NCBI RefSeq assembly: GCF_963664075.1 | Contig: NZ_OY760916.1 | Location: 1,242,001-1,306,000, forward strand | Source of the DNA: an uncultured Desulfobulbus sp. | Lineage (GTDB): Bacteria > Desulfobacterota > Desulfobulbia > Desulfobulbales > Desulfobulbaceae | Reading direction: 5' to 3' | Length of the DNA stretch: 64,000 nucleotides | Shown: positions 1 to 9,369 of the stretch, one piece after another | Layout of the letters: every line of letters begins with the position of its first letter | Numbering within the stretch: the first letter of the stretch is position 1 | Made by a program: the position numbers and the translations under genes | Notes under the pieces: generated by a model | Seen by the model: the letters and a program-made list of their open reading frames with translations, nothing else | Database searches by the model: none | What the model was told of the DNA's origin: nothing

Positions 1-117
1 GCAATTATCAATGGTATGCACGAAAAAATATAATTGGTTCAAGGCGTTTAGGCCGTAGAGCCGTGTACAGCTTGAACTATGCGAATGGGAATGAAGAAAG
101 TCAATAATGATTATTAA

Positions 118-178
118 AAAACCTGTTGAGAGGGAATTTGTTCATTGAGTCTGCTGATTTTAACAGGTTAAAAAATGG
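118..178 (-). terminator. Probable intrinsic terminator of the FlhB-like gene
   Basis: Read on the minus strand just past the stop at 185, the octamer AACCTGTT (162-169) pairs perfectly with AACAGGTT (120-127) across a 34-nt loop, and the second arm runs into a TTTTTTAAT tract. The loop is long for a classical terminator. The stem plus U-tract and its position directly after the stop codon still support termination. Confidence 0.5.
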
Positions 179-184
179 GACTCC

Positions 185-472
185 TTAGCTTTCTTGCTGT
201 TTATATTTTTCATTCACCGAATAGACAAAGGCAAGAACCTCGGCTACCGTCTGGTACAGCTCTGAAGGGATTTCTTCACCAAGGGGGACTTTGGAGAGTA
301 ACTCAACCAGGTCTTTATCCTCTTTGATCACGACACCGGCCTCTTTTGCCGTGGCAATAATCTTGTCGGCAACCAGGTTGCTCCCACTGGCAGTTACCCG
401 TGGGGCCTCCGACTTATCCTGTTCATAGAGCAGAGCAACTGCCTTCTTCGGTGTTTTTTCTTCGCTGGCCAA
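185..472 (-). CDS. FlhB C-terminal-domain-like small protein (EscU/YscU/HrcU/FlhB tail family)
   Basis: This encodes a small soluble protein resembling the cytoplasmic tail of the type III export switch protein FlhB, without the membrane part. Visible features are KKAVALLYEQ near the N-terminus, a central GSNLVADKIIATAKEAGV segment and LGEEIPSELYQTVAEVLAFVY near the end, all typical of stand-alone FlhB-like (YlqH/FhlB) proteins. The autocleavage NPTH motif of full FlhB is absent. The frame is open back to 649, but that would run into the upstream Bfd-like gene. I prefer a TTG at 472, preceded by AGAGG about 8 nt upstream, giving 95 residues, the usual family size. No other flagellar genes are visible, so its partner is unknown. 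Confidence 0.65.
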   Translation of the reverse strand: MASEEKTPKKAVALLYEQDKSEAPRVTASGSNLVADKIIATAKEAGVVIKEDKDLVELLSKVPLGEEIPSELYQTVAEVLAFVYSVNEKYKQQES

Positions 473-550
473 AGGAGAACCTCTTTCCGAATCTGGGGAG
501 AAAACCTGTGTTTCTTGCTCAGTATAGCTCAGATACAGGGAGTATGACCA

Positions 551-569
551 GCCCGGATGAGAAATCCGG
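551..569. other. Short hairpin between the Bfd-like and FlhB-like genes
   Basis: CCCGGA and TCCGGG form a 6-bp stem around a 7-nt loop in the gap between the Bfd-like stop (585) and the preferred FlhB-like start (472). No U-tract follows on either strand, so it may be an mRNA-processing or attenuating structure and not a full terminator. Confidence 0.35.
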
Positions 570-584
570 GTTGAGCTTGTGTCC

Positions 585-785
585 TCAGCGGGCAGCGAGC
601 AATTCCTCAATCTTCTCCCCACAGCGTTTTCCTTTGCAGGAGCCATCACCTATACCGCAGGCCTGCTGTACTTCCGAAACGGTACTTGCCCCCTGTTCGA
701 TGGCCTCAATGAGGCGGATCAGTTTGACTCCCTTACAAATACAGCCAGCTTTGAGTTTTGCCATCAAACGTTCGTTTGCTTCCAT
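585..785 (-). CDS. Bfd-like [2Fe-2S]-binding small protein
   Basis: A 66-residue protein matching the Bfd-like [2Fe-2S] domain. It has a first cysteine pair in AGCICKG and a second CGIGDGSCKGKRCGE cluster, with helices LIRLIEAIEQGASTVSEVQ between them. Such domains bind a 2Fe-2S cluster through four cysteines and act as electron shuttles (bacterioferritin-associated ferredoxin) or as accessory domains of reductases. The frame is open upstream to 941, inside the GH13 gene, but the ATG at 785 has a strong AAGGA about 9 nt upstream, so I use it. It lies 40 bp downstream of the GH13 gene on the same strand; no bacterioferritin is nearby, so its partner is unclear. Confidence 0.75.
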   Translation of the reverse strand: MEANERLMAKLKAGCICKGVKLIRLIEAIEQGASTVSEVQQACGIGDGSCKGKRCGEKIEELLAAR

Positions 786-825
786 ACATCTGTCCTTCGC
801 TCTTTGTTGCCGTACCAGATTTTTT

Positions 826-2547
826 TCATTGGAGGCGTCGTAGAATACGTACGGAATGCCCCTCCATGCTGACTTGCGCGACGTGCCGCCCGGCCTGATT
901 GAAAATCTGTGTTGTCCAGCCTGGGGCAAGCAGATCTTCAAGCTGGCTTCCGGCTGGATTCAAGTGCATGTCAAGGGTAACGTAATCGTTACGAGGTCGG
1001 GGATCAAGGTTGAGGCAGATCAGAATTTCCGTTTCCGCAAGAATACGTGAGTAGGCCAGAGTACAGCGACCATCCTGGGGATAGCCAAAGTTCTGCCCGT
1101 TGCCGGAAATTTCCCGAAAGTAGAGACGGCCATAGCGAAGTGCCGGTTCGTTTTTTCGGACTGCGGCAATCTGGGCGATGGCCTGATACAGGGAATGCTC
1201 AGGATTGAAAGAATGATGGCCGGTTGTATCAAAGCCTCCCCAGTTGCCCCCAAACATGCATTCTCGTACATAGGCATCGTTATTTCCGCCGCCATCAAAT
1301 CCCTGCTCGGTTCCGTAATAGATGCAGGGGACACCAGGCGTGGTCAGCAGGTAGCCCATGGCAAGCATTGCCTGTCTGCTATGCGGATTCGCATGGAGAA
1401 AACGACGATACGGTCGTGACATCTGGTCATGGTTGTCGACAAAGGTGACAAAGTACTGACCAGATTCACCGTGATCGGCATAGAGATCCCGAAAGCGGTC
1501 ATAGCGATCTTTGAGCAGGCTTGGTGTTGCAAATCCCTTAATGACCTCCTCCAAGACAAAGTAGAGCGGAAAGTCCAGGCAGGCATCAAGGGACGGAAAA
1601 CGCTCGCCACTGTCGGGAAGACGGCTGTTTCGACCGATATAGCGTTGGAGCACCGTGTCGTCCGCCACCACCTCGCCGAAGAGAAAAAAATTGTGTTTGC
1701 CGATGGAACGGCAATATTCCCGAATGGAATTACAGAAGATCGCAGTGGCCGAGGATTCCATATGCTTGACCGTGTCGATGCGGAATCCATCCACATCCGC
1801 AGTCTTGATCCAGTACTTGTAGGCGCGTATCAGGGTGTCGAGCACCTGAGATCGGTTGAGCTCCAGTTCTTTGAGGCTTAAAAAATCACCGTTTATTGCC
1901 TCCGCCTCATCACTCCAGTTGCGAATCTGTCCACGCCGTTTGTAGCAGTCCGGCTGCTGCAGCTCCTGGGGCCAGACGGCGTCATCAGCTTGAAAATCCT
2001 GGCCTGGAGAATTTTTCCGCCAGAAACCAAAGTCAAAGGGGCCGGGAGCATCATGCCTGTAATAATAGGGATAGTCACCCGGATAGCCCCAGTTGTCGCC
2101 GGTGTGGTTGATGATAATGTCCAGGATGACATACATCGAACGGGCATGGGCAGCCTGGACCAACGCCTGTAAATCTTCGCTGGTTCCGAAGCGGGGATCG
2201 ATCCGGAGGAAATCCTGAATGCCATAGCCGTGATAACTGCCTTCAGCCTCCTGCCTGTTTTTAAAAACCGGGCTGAGCCAGATGGCGCCAACGCCTAGAT
2301 TCTGTAAATAATCCAGTCGTCGCATAATTCCTTTGAGGTTGCCCCCCTGAAAGATGGATTTTTGAGCAGGATCGCGGCCAATGGGAGTGGTTTGGGGATC
2401 ATAGGCAGGGATATCTGCCTGATTGTTGTCAAACCGATCGACCAGCAGGAAATAGATAAACTGATCGCGCCAGTCCAGGGGAGAAGGGTAGACAGAGGCC
2501 GGAGGGGTCAAATCAAGTGAGTGGGCCGAGACGGGTGCAGGTGCCAT
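826..2547 (-). CDS. GH13 alpha-amylase-family glycoside hydrolase
   Basis: A 573-residue alpha-amylase-superfamily enzyme acting on alpha-glucans. The (beta/alpha)8 barrel begins near residue 25 (DQFIYFLLVDRF). Conserved region I is DIIINHT (about 143-149), region II DGFRIDTVKH with probable nucleophile D258, region III FGEVV with probable acid/base E292, and region IV FVDNHD with D374. The C-terminal ~90 residues look like the usual beta-sandwich domain C. I see no signal peptide, so it is probably cytoplasmic and may work on stored glycogen or maltodextrin. The ATG at 2547 is preceded by AAAGGAGG, a near-perfect ribosome binding site. The exact activity (amylase, neopullulanase, trehalose-related) cannot be assigned from sequence alone. 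Confidence 0.93.
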   Translation of the reverse strand: MAPAPVSAHSLDLTPPASVYPSPLDWRDQFIYFLLVDRFDNNQADIPAYDPQTTPIGRDPAQKSIFQGGNLKGIMRRLDYLQNLGVGAIWLSPVFKNRQEAEGSYHGYGIQDFLRIDPRFGTSEDLQALVQAAHARSMYVILDIIINHTGDNWGYPGDYPYYYRHDAPGPFDFGFWRKNSPGQDFQADDAVWPQELQQPDCYKRRGQIRNWSDEAEAINGDFLSLKELELNRSQVLDTLIRAYKYWIKTADVDGFRIDTVKHMESSATAIFCNSIREYCRSIGKHNFFLFGEVVADDTVLQRYIGRNSRLPDSGERFPSLDACLDFPLYFVLEEVIKGFATPSLLKDRYDRFRDLYADHGESGQYFVTFVDNHDQMSRPYRRFLHANPHSRQAMLAMGYLLTTPGVPCIYYGTEQGFDGGGNNDAYVRECMFGGNWGGFDTTGHHSFNPEHSLYQAIAQIAAVRKNEPALRYGRLYFREISGNGQNFGYPQDGRCTLAYSRILAETEILICLNLDPRPRNDYVTLDMHLNPAGSQLEDLLAPGWTTQIFNQAGRHVAQVSMEGHSVRILRRLQ

Positions 2548-2673
2548 GGGAAGCCTCCTTTCAATAAGGACTTTCGGGGCAAGGGAAGATTCTGCACCAT
2601 ACCAGCAAAGCTCATCCAGGCGGGTGGGTAAAGAGTTAATAGCGATTAGGTAGAGCGCCTATGCACCAAGGGC

Positions 2674-4527
2674 TCAGGACTCGGATTCCTCTGGATGCAG
2701 CTGGCTGAAAATAGTTTGAGCCAGCTCGGGGCCAATGCCGGGGGCCTGCGCCAGTTCATCCACCCCGGCCTCGGTGATCCGTTTGAGTGATCCCAGGTGT
2801 TTGAGCAGGACCTGCTTGCGTTTGGGGCCGATGCCCTCGATGGCATCGAGTTTTGAGGTGAGTTGTTCCTTGCCGCGCAGTTTACGATGAAAGGTGATAC
2901 CGAAACGGTGGGACTCGTCACGAATGCGCATCAGATACAAAAGAACCGGTGAGTGTGCAGGTAACAGGATGGGATTCTTGCGGCTGGGTTTGAAGAGTTT
3001 TTCTCCCTCATCGGCTTTCTCCTTGGCAATGGAGACCAGATCAATACGACCAAGCAGGTTGTACTGCGCCAAAACGTCGTAAGCCACCTGCAGCTGTCCC
3101 TTGCCACCGTCGATAAGCAGCATGTCGGGCAGTCGGTCCTCTTCCACTCCTTTACTCATACGGCGATCCAGCACCTCGCGCATCATGGCGTAGTCATCGG
3201 GGGTGTCTTGGCTGCGAATGCGATAGTGGCGGTAGAGTTTTGCCGCCTTTTCCCCATGGACAAAGCACACCAGGGAGCCAACCGCCTGTTTGCCCAAAAG
3301 GTTGGAAATGTCCAGACACTCGATGGTTTCAGGCTGGTTCATCAGCTTGAGTTTGGCTATCAGACTGGCTGCCAGGGCTGTCCAGCTCTGTTCTTTTTTG
3401 GCCTTCTCCGAAAATATTTGAGCAGCGTTGGCTGCAGCCATCTGCATCAGCTGCATCCGTTTTCCCCGCTGGGGAGCCAGGAGAGCTACCGGTCCCTCTC
3501 GTAGTTCGGTCAAACGCTCAGCGATCAACTCGCGATCTTCCAGGCCAAAGGGGAGCAAAAGTTCCCGAGGGGGCTGCCGTTGGGGAGAGTAGTACTGTAC
3601 AATGGTCTGGGAGAGCAGGCTGTCATCCTCGCCAATGGGATCGGCCAGGAAAAAGTTCTGGGCCCCGGTGATCATGCCGCCCCGGATAAAGAGCATGGCG
3701 ATGCCCACCGCTGCGTCCTGGCGATGGATGCCAAAAACGTCCTGATCCATGTAATGGTTGGCGACAATGGCCTGGTGCTCAATGGTCTTGGTCAAGCCTT
3801 TGATCTGATCGCGAAACATGGCCGCCTTTTCAAAGTGCAGATCTTGGGCAGCCTGCTCCATTTTTGTCTGCAGTTCTTTGACCACCTCACTGACCTTTCC
3901 TTCAAGAATCAGTAAGACATCCGCCACCATCTGCTGATATTCAGCCTGGCTCACCTTGCCCGCACAGGGGGCCAGGCAACGTCCCATCTGGAAATTGAGG
4001 CAGGGGCGCTCCCGTTCCCGCACTGTTTTACAGCGGCGCAGGGGAAACTGGTTGTAGAGCAGGGCCAGGGTGGCACGCATGGCCGTGGTGGAAGAGTAGG
4101 GACCAAAGTAACGGTTGCCGTCGCGCAGTCGTTTGCGGGTGACAACAACCTGGGGCCAGTCTTCCCGCACGGTCACCTTGATCATGGGGTAGTTTTTGTC
4201 GTCGCGAAGGATGACGTTGTAGCGCGGGCGGTGCTGTTTGATCAGCGAAGCTTCGAGAATCAGGGCTTCCTTTTCGGTGGTGGTGAGGATGGTCTCCACC
4301 CGCTGGACATGGGAGAGCATGACCGCAGTTTTCGAGTGGGGCGAGCCTTTGTAATGGGCGTACTGGGACAGCCGTTTACGCAGGTCCAGAGCCTTGCCCA
4401 CGTAGAGAACCTGCTTTTTTCCGAGCATCTGGTAGACGCCGGGGCCATGGCTGACCGTGGCAAGAAATTCCGCAGAGAGCGGGGACTGTAGCTGTTTATC
4501 GTGTTCGGAAGACGGCGGTGTGCTCAA
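2674..4527 (-). CDS. uvrC: Excinuclease ABC subunit C
   Basis: UvrC makes the dual incisions in nucleotide excision repair after UvrA/UvrB damage recognition. An N-terminal GIY-YIG nuclease domain (GVYQMLGKKQVLYVGKA), a UVR motif in the middle (FEKAAMFRDQI), an RNase H-like C-terminal nuclease region and terminal helix-hairpin-helix motifs (IEGIGPKRK and APGIGPELA) are all present. The frame is open to 4629, but those extra codons lie in a dispersed hairpin repeat (4550-4649), so they are not protein. A TTG at 4527 with AGAGG 9 nt upstream gives 617 residues, the normal UvrC length. The repeat therefore sits in the promoter or 5' leader of uvrC. Confidence 0.95.
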   Translation of the reverse strand: MSTPPSSEHDKQLQSPLSAEFLATVSHGPGVYQMLGKKQVLYVGKALDLRKRLSQYAHYKGSPHSKTAVMLSHVQRVETILTTTEKEALILEASLIKQHRPRYNVILRDDKNYPMIKVTVREDWPQVVVTRKRLRDGNRYFGPYSSTTAMRATLALLYNQFPLRRCKTVRERERPCLNFQMGRCLAPCAGKVSQAEYQQMVADVLLILEGKVSEVVKELQTKMEQAAQDLHFEKAAMFRDQIKGLTKTIEHQAIVANHYMDQDVFGIHRQDAAVGIAMLFIRGGMITGAQNFFLADPIGEDDSLLSQTIVQYYSPQRQPPRELLLPFGLEDRELIAERLTELREGPVALLAPQRGKRMQLMQMAAANAAQIFSEKAKKEQSWTALAASLIAKLKLMNQPETIECLDISNLLGKQAVGSLVCFVHGEKAAKLYRHYRIRSQDTPDDYAMMREVLDRRMSKGVEEDRLPDMLLIDGGKGQLQVAYDVLAQYNLLGRIDLVSIAKEKADEGEKLFKPSRKNPILLPAHSPVLLYLMRIRDESHRFGITFHRKLRGKEQLTSKLDAIEGIGPKRKQVLLKHLGSLKRITEAGVDELAQAPGIGPELAQTIFSQLHPEESES

Positions 4528-4549
4528 TGCGCTAGACCTCTGACAGGAA

Positions 4550-4649
4550 GCGATCACGGGGCATCGAATCTGTGGTGTTATCGGCCTGGTTACGTACAGT
4601 CGTACGCGGCAGCGGCCGATGCCTAGCATCTACGGTCCCCCGCAATCGC
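4550..4649. repeat. Dispersed ~100-bp hairpin repeat, copy A
   Basis: This is the first of three copies (others at 22758-22855, inverted, and 26563-26662). All begin GCGATCACGGGG and end CCCGCAATCGC, so the ends pair into a long imperfect hairpin with two CA/CA mismatches kept at the same places in every copy. The centre here is CGTAC-AGTC-GTACG. It lies 22 bp upstream of the uvrC start and explains a spurious N-terminal extension of that frame. Confidence 0.85.
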
Positions 4650-4729
4650 TTGCAGGTTCGATAATTGCCCGTCATTTCAGGAAATCCCCTGAGTGGTTAC
4701 CTCTGATAATACCTGAGGGATGCTCAAGC

Positions 4730-5065
4730 CTACTTGCTGAGATCTTCAGCGATCTGGAGTTGTTTGTCAGGATCAGACTCTTCAAGGACGAGGGTGTAAT
4801 TCCAACATTGTTCGGTCAGCTCTTGGTGCTTACTTAAGCTGGCCCGGGTGGCCTCCATATCGTTTGCGGTGTGCACGCCAAGGGCGTTGACCTGAAAACC
4901 GGCTCGATGGCCCCGTGGATGGGCATAAACAGGGAGCAGGATGCCGCCTGACTGGGGAAGATGGCCTGATTTTGTGATGACGGTAAAGCTGTAACGGGTG
5001 CCGCTCTTGCCGTTGAGCGACCAAGTCGATTCCATGAGCATAATTTTTTTTTGGGTAATGAGCAT
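4730..5065 (-). CDS. Hypothetical protein
   Basis: I do not recognise this 111-residue protein. The core reads as a compact beta-rich domain (ESTWSLNGKSGTRYSFTVI) followed by an amphipathic C-terminal helix rich in Glu, Asp and Lys. No signal peptide or membrane segment is visible. Alternative in-frame ATGs at residues 9 and 11 (5041, 5035) are plausible, because the first ten residues are low-complexity and no start has a clear ribosome binding site. It lies upstream of uvrC on the same strand, separated by the hairpin repeat, so co-transcription is uncertain. Confidence 0.55.
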   Translation of the reverse strand: MLITQKKIMLMESTWSLNGKSGTRYSFTVITKSGHLPQSGGILLPVYAHPRGHRAGFQVNALGVHTANDMEATRASLSKHQELTEQCWNYTLVLEESDPDKQLQIAEDLSK

Positions 5066-5254
5066 TGAAGCTCAGTTGAACGGATCCAGGGTATCGTTAA
5101 TGAGCATTGATGGTAATTAAATTTTTTTGATTATCCAGAGAGAGCTTGCGAAATCGAGCCACAAATGGTTTGAACGGCAAGAACAGCAGGTGGCAGATAC
5201 TGCGCAGCTGTGCAGGGCTGCTTTTTCCACCCCTTCTTTTTGCCGAGACCGACT

Positions 5255-5491
5255 ATGGCCTTTTGTAAATACTACCGAGTAGAACAGCAACCACGCCAAC
5301 GAGAGATTCACGCAAGTTATCGTGAAACCAAAGGCGGGTTTCTTTTTATCCCCTTTTGCGCCGCTCCCTCCGGGGAATTTTCTCTGACCAATGTCCGCTT
5401 CTGGCCGGATGCCGCCAACCGGCTCAAGTGCCAGGGGAACGTGGAAAAATGCCAGCTTGAGGATGGAGTTCCGCAACCCAAAGAGGACTGA
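5255..5491 (+). CDS. Hypothetical small protein
   Basis: A 78-residue frame from ATG 5255 that I do not recognise. Its composition (CKYYRVEQQPRQREIHASY at the N-terminus, then FIPFCAAPSGEF and several Arg/Lys) looks like a real soluble protein and not a shadow. It has three or more cysteines. There is no strong ribosome binding site, and an overlapping minus-strand frame (5117-5476) exists, so the coding strand is not certain. It converges on the DsrE-like gene 22 bp downstream. Confidence 0.45.
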   Translation: MAFCKYYRVEQQPRQREIHASYRETKGGFLFIPFCAAPSGEFSLTNVRFWPDAANRLKCQGNVEKCQLEDGVPQPKED

Positions 5492-5513
5492 GCGTTGCGC
5501 CCCTCAAGTATGA

Positions 5514-5870
5514 TTACGGTTTGATGTAGGCATACCCATCCTGCTGCAGCTCAATGAGGGCGACAACACCGGCCGGGACGACCTCGCAGCCATCGATCAG
5601 GTTGTCCGGATCGATGTTGAACTTATTGAGTGCGTTTCTGCAGACCTTAAAAGCTACCCGTTGCTGTTGCAGTCGCCAGATCTCATCGCGAAAAGGGGCG
5701 CAGGCATCATTGTCGAGCAGGGTGACAGCGGGGCCGTTAAAAAGCATGATCAGATCGTAGTGCTTTTCCGGGATGGCGCGAATCAGGTTGCCCACGTTGG
5801 CCAGGGCGATATTCAAGGGCTTGGGCTCATCCAGATCGACGTGAAAGACGGCGCGGTAGGTCATTGGCAT
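5514..5870 (-). CDS. DsrE/DsrF-like family protein
   Basis: A 118-residue protein with the single-domain DsrE fold signature: a Rossmann-like start (YRAVFHVDLDEP), NVGNLIRAIPEKHYDLIMLFNGPAV in the middle, and the C-terminal VVPAGVVALIELQQDGYAYIKP strand typical of DsrE-like proteins. A conserved cysteine-containing helix (FKVCRNALNKF) corresponds to the site that carries sulfur in some relatives. The ATG at 5870 follows GGAG, and the gene overlaps the end of the ABC ATPase gene by 10 bp, so the two are translationally coupled. Its role is probably intracellular sulfur handling; the connection to the ABC protein is not understood. Confidence 0.8.
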   Translation of the reverse strand: MPMTYRAVFHVDLDEPKPLNIALANVGNLIRAIPEKHYDLIMLFNGPAVTLLDNDACAPFRDEIWRLQQQRVAFKVCRNALNKFNIDPDNLIDGCEVVPAGVVALIELQQDGYAYIKP

Positions 5871-7510
5871 GGTGCATTCTCCAATTGTTTATCAAGGTGA
5901 AAGGCTGCATCAAAGAGACGTTTTGTATAATTCTCCTGGGGGTTGGCAAAAAGAGTTGCTGCCGGCCCCGCCTCAACGATGCGTCCTCGGCGCATCACCG
6001 CCAGCTGATCGGCCAGTGAACGAACTGTTCGTAGATCGTGGGTAATAAAGATGTAGGTCAGTTGATAACGTTCCTGCAAATTTTTCAGCAACTTAAGAAT
6101 CTGCTTCTGGATCGTCATATCCAGAGCACTGGTGGGTTCATCCAGGATCAAGAGTTTCGGGCGCAGAATCAAGGCCCGGGCAATGGCGATACGCTGGCGC
6201 TGGCCCCCGGAAAATTCATGGGGAAAGCGCTGGGCCATTTGCGGATCGAGTTCCACATCAATAAGGGCCTGGGCCACGAGCGTATCCTGTTCCCTGCGAC
6301 TTCCCCCCATACCGTGAACCTGGAGCCCCTCGGCTACTATCTGCCCTATGGTCATACGAGGAGAGAGCGAGGAAAAAGGATCTTGAAACACGATTTGTAA
6401 CTCTTTGCGCAAAGGGCGAAACCCTTTGCTGTTGAGCGAAGAAAGAATATGGTTGGGCCCCTGGCCAGGGGTGTAGATGACCTTGCCCGTACATTTTTGT
6501 AATCCAAGCAAACAAAGGGCCAGAGTCGATTTACCCGAGCCCGATTCTCCCACCAGTCCCAGGGTAGTGCCCTGGTTGAGACAAAAACTGAGATTGTCCA
6601 CCGCCTGCAAAACCTGTCTTTCTCTTGTAAACCATCCCGTCCAGGTGGTTTTCATGTGAAAACTGCAGTTGAGGTTTTCCACTGTTATCAGAGGTGCACC
6701 TCCATGACGTGTTGTCTGGATCCCTTGAGGAACGGCGGCTAACAAGTGTTTGGTGTATTCTTTCTGAGGATGGGTAAAAATAGTCTCCACATCCCCCTGT
6801 TCAACAATGCACCCCTTATGCATGATCGAAACCTTATCGGCGATTTTTTGAACCATGGGAAGATCATGCGTTATCAGCAGCACCGACATGCCAAATTCGG
6901 CCTGAATGTCTTTTATCAAGCGGAGAATCTGTTGCTGAATGGTCACATCCAGGGCGGTCGTCGGTTCGTCGGCAATAAGCAGGGTGGGGCGGCAGGCCAG
7001 GGCCATGGCAATAATTACCCTTTGCCTTTGGCCCCCGGAGAGTTGATGCGGGTAGCAGTTGATACGGTACTCCGGATTTTCGATACCTGTCCGATCAAGC
7101 AGGATTAGCGCCTGGGCATAGGCCTCTTTTTTGGTGAGCCCTTGGTGGAGGATCAGGGGTTCGATCAACTGGTTGCCAATGGTGTAGACCGGATTGAGTG
7201 AGGTCATGGGCTCCTGGAAGATCATCGCGATCCGGTTTCCGCGCAATTGGCGTAAGGCCCGTTTGCTGAGACTGGTTATTTCCTGGTCTTCAAAACGAAT
7301 TGAGCCGCTGCTCTGGGTCTCGTTGGTTTCATCTAAAAGGCGAAGAATGGAGAGCGCGGTCACTGACTTGCCCGATCCCGATTCTCCCACCAGGGCGTGG
7401 GCCTGCCCTTTTTCGATCTTCAGATTAAGCGCATGCAGCACTGGCGTTGTTTCGCCAGTATTGCCAACAAAGCTGAGCGTGAAATTATTGAGTGTGAGTA
7501 ATGGAGCCAT
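5861..7510 (-). CDS. Double-domain peptide/nickel-type ABC transporter ATP-binding protein (YejF-like)
   Basis: A 549-residue protein made of two fused OppD/OppF-type ATPase modules. The first has Walker A GESGSGKS, signature LSGGQRQR and Walker [10 protein letters not shown]. The second has [16 protein letters not shown] and LLILDEPTS. This fused layout is that of YejF, which powers uptake of oligopeptides and microcin C. No permease or substrate-binding protein gene is adjacent, so this is an orphan ATPase that must pair with subunits elsewhere. An alternative TTG start at 7522 is in frame; ATG 7510 starts just before the domain. Its 3' end overlaps the DsrE-like gene. Confidence 0.9.
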   Translation of the reverse strand: MAPLLTLNNFTLSFVGNTGETTPVLHALNLKIEKGQAHALVGESGSGKSVTALSILRLLDETNETQSSGSIRFEDQEITSLSKRALRQLRGNRIAMIFQEPMTSLNPVYTIGNQLIEPLILHQGLTKKEAYAQALILLDRTGIENPEYRINCYPHQLSGGQRQRVIIAMALACRPTLLIADEPTTALDVTIQQQILRLIKDIQAEFGMSVLLITHDLPMVQKIADKVSIMHKGCIVEQGDVETIFTHPQKEYTKHLLAAVPQGIQTTRHGGAPLITVENLNCSFHMKTTWTGWFTRERQVLQAVDNLSFCLNQGTTLGLVGESGSGKSTLALCLLGLQKCTGKVIYTPGQGPNHILSSLNSKGFRPLRKELQIVFQDPFSSLSPRMTIGQIVAEGLQVHGMGGSRREQDTLVAQALIDVELDPQMAQRFPHEFSGGQRQRIAIARALILRPKLLILDEPTSALDMTIQKQILKLLKNLQERYQLTYIFITHDLRTVRSLADQLAVMRRGRIVEAGPAATLFANPQENYTKRLFDAAFHLDKQLENAPCQ

Positions 7511-7651
7511 GCCTGTGTGCAAAAGTGGAGAGAGGGTAAGGCCTTAGCCGGATTTCTCTACTCTACCCGAGGCTCCTGTTTGCGGCAACCAGAACCTCCT
7601 CCGGTTTGCTTCGCTTGCCCGATGGGAGAGGAAGGCAAGGGGGGCGGTGCA

Positions 7652-8572
7652 ATGCGCATTGGCCTGAACGAACGAATTGAGGTTGAAACTCGAAGGGATT
7701 GTGGTGTACACCAAGAGCCCAACCCTGACTTTGCTCACGGATTCAGGTTTGCCCCTATTTCCCGAGAATGCCTACAGCAGATGTTTCGTTATCTCAGACC
7801 AAGAATCGTTCGTGATTGGCTCTTGTACCTGGCCACCCTTGCAGGAGGCCTTTGGCTGGTGCTTCGTGGGGCCGAGCGGCTTGGCTACAGTTGGCACTGG
7901 CGTCAGATTCCACGTTATTTCGGGACACTGAGCGATGGTGTCTTTGTTCCCGGTCCTCTGGTCAAGGGAATAGAAGTCACCCTGGAAATAACCGGCTACA
8001 GCCTGGTGCTCGCCACAGTTATCGGCCTGGTGGTGGCGCTGCTGCGTTTGTCCGACTCTGTGGTTGGACGCTGGCTGGCGCGTATCTATTTGGAGCTCAT
8101 TCGCAACACACCGCTTCTGGTGCAGATCTTTTTTCTCTACTTTGTCATGGCTCCGATTCTTGATATCGGACGCACGGCGACCGCCGTTTTGGCACTGAGT
8201 CTTTTTGAGGGAGCCTATGCCTCGGAAATTTTTCGAGCCGGGATTACCTCCATTGACCGGGGCCAGTGGGAGGCCTGCTACAGTCTTGGATTAAGCAAAC
8301 TGCAGAGTTACCGAAAAGTGATCCTGCCCCAGGCTCTGCGACGGGTTGTGCCTCCGTTGACTTCCCAGGCGGTCTCTCTGATTAAAGATTCCGCCCTGGT
8401 GTCCACCATTGCGGTGTATGATCTGACCATGGAAGGACGAACCATCATTGCCGAAACCTTTTTCAGTTTTGAGATCTGGTTTGTGGTGGCCGCGATCTAT
8501 TTGATTCTGACCCTCAGTCTCTCTGCCCTGGCCACCTTCCTTGAACGGAGTTTTTCTCGAATACACCCATGA
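7652..8572 (+). CDS. Polar amino-acid ABC transporter permease (HisM/GlnP type)
   Basis: An inner-membrane permease of the His/Glu/Gln/Arg family. The transmembrane core holds [20 protein letters not shown] and the EAA loop that contacts the ATPase ([25 protein letters not shown]). Five or more hydrophobic helices are visible. The start is uncertain: ATG 7652 has a G-rich AAGGGGGG site upstream, while ATG 7781 starts just before the first hydrophobic segment and gives a more typical N-terminus. The stop overlaps the next gene by ATGA, so permease and ATPase are coupled. No periplasmic binding-protein gene is seen nearby. Confidence 0.88.
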   Translation: MRIGLNERIEVETRRDCGVHQEPNPDFAHGFRFAPISRECLQQMFRYLRPRIVRDWLLYLATLAGGLWLVLRGAERLGYSWHWRQIPRYFGTLSDGVFVPGPLVKGIEVTLEITGYSLVLATVIGLVVALLRLSDSVVGRWLARIYLELIRNTPLLVQIFFLYFVMAPILDIGRTATAVLALSLFEGAYASEIFRAGITSIDRGQWEACYSLGLSKLQSYRKVILPQALRRVVPPLTSQAVSLIKDSALVSTIAVYDLTMEGRTIIAETFFSFEIWFVVAAIYLILTLSLSALATFLERSFSRIHP

Positions 8573-9330
8573 CACATCAAGAACATCTATCCTCCTTACG
8601 TGGAGCCGTCATTCGCGCCGAACACCTGATGAAATCTTTTGGCAGCCTGCAAGCCCTTGATGACTGTTCCATCGCCGTTGAGCGGGGAGAAGTCCTGGTG
8701 GTGATTGGCCCTTCGGGATCGGGGAAATCAACCCTGCTGCGTTGCCTGAACGGACTTGAAGAGATAGACAGCGGTCGAATCGTCATCGAGGGCATTGAGC
8801 TCAACCAGAATGAGTCCAACCGGCTGCGCATTCGCCGGGAGGTGGGCATGGTCTTTCAATCCTTTAATCTCTTTCCCCATCTCACCGTGCTGGAAAATGT
8901 CAACCTGGCCCAGAAGCTGGTGCGCGGCAAAAGCAGCAAAGCCGCGAGTGTGCTGGCCCAAGAGCTGCTTGAACGAGTTGGAGTGGGGGATAAGCTCAAT
9001 CAGTACCCGCAGCAGTTATCCGGTGGTCAGCAGCAACGCGTGGCCATCGCCCGGGCTCTTGCCATGCAGCCCAAGGTGATGCTCTTTGATGAGGCGACCA
9101 GTGCCCTTGACCCGGAGATGATCGGCGAAGTCCTGGATGTGATGCGTTCTCTTGCCCGTGATGGGATGACCATGGTGGTGGTAACCCACGAGATGGGTTT
9201 TGCCCGCGAAGTAGGGGATCGGATTGTTTTTATGGAAGCTGGTCGCATTGTCGAGCAGGCAGCCAGTGAAGAATTTTTTGAGCGACCGACCCTGGAACGA
9301 AGCCGTGCATTCCTCGAAAAAATCCTTTAG
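8569..9330 (+). CDS. Polar amino-acid ABC transporter ATP-binding protein (GlnQ/HisP-like)
   Basis: A 253-residue ATPase of the GlnQ/HisP/ArtP group. It shows Walker [13 protein letters not shown]-loop [17 protein letters not shown], signature [15 protein letters not shown], Walker [15 protein letters not shown] and switch histidine in VVTHEMGFA. It overlaps the permease stop by 4 nt, so the two genes form one transport unit that needs a binding protein encoded elsewhere. Length and motifs are entirely normal. Confidence 0.94.
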   Translation: MTHQEHLSSLRGAVIRAEHLMKSFGSLQALDDCSIAVERGEVLVVIGPSGSGKSTLLRCLNGLEEIDSGRIVIEGIELNQNESNRLRIRREVGMVFQSFNLFPHLTVLENVNLAQKLVRGKSSKAASVLAQELLERVGVGDKLNQYPQQLSGGQQQRVAIARALAMQPKVMLFDEATSALDPEMIGEVLDVMRSLARDGMTMVVVTHEMGFAREVGDRIVFMEAGRIVEQAASEEFFERPTLERSRAFLEKIL

Positions 9331-9369
9331 GGACCATGCTCTCCCCTTTTACCCTGTGATGATACTCGC

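Noticed and set aside
4528..4629. N-terminal extension of UvrC
   Set aside because: These codons come from the dispersed hairpin repeat and are shared with the non-coding copies at 22.8 and 26.6 kb.
5117..5476. 119-codon minus-strand frame opposite the small gene at 5255
   Set aside because: The plus-strand frame has more natural composition; the minus frame has no motif.
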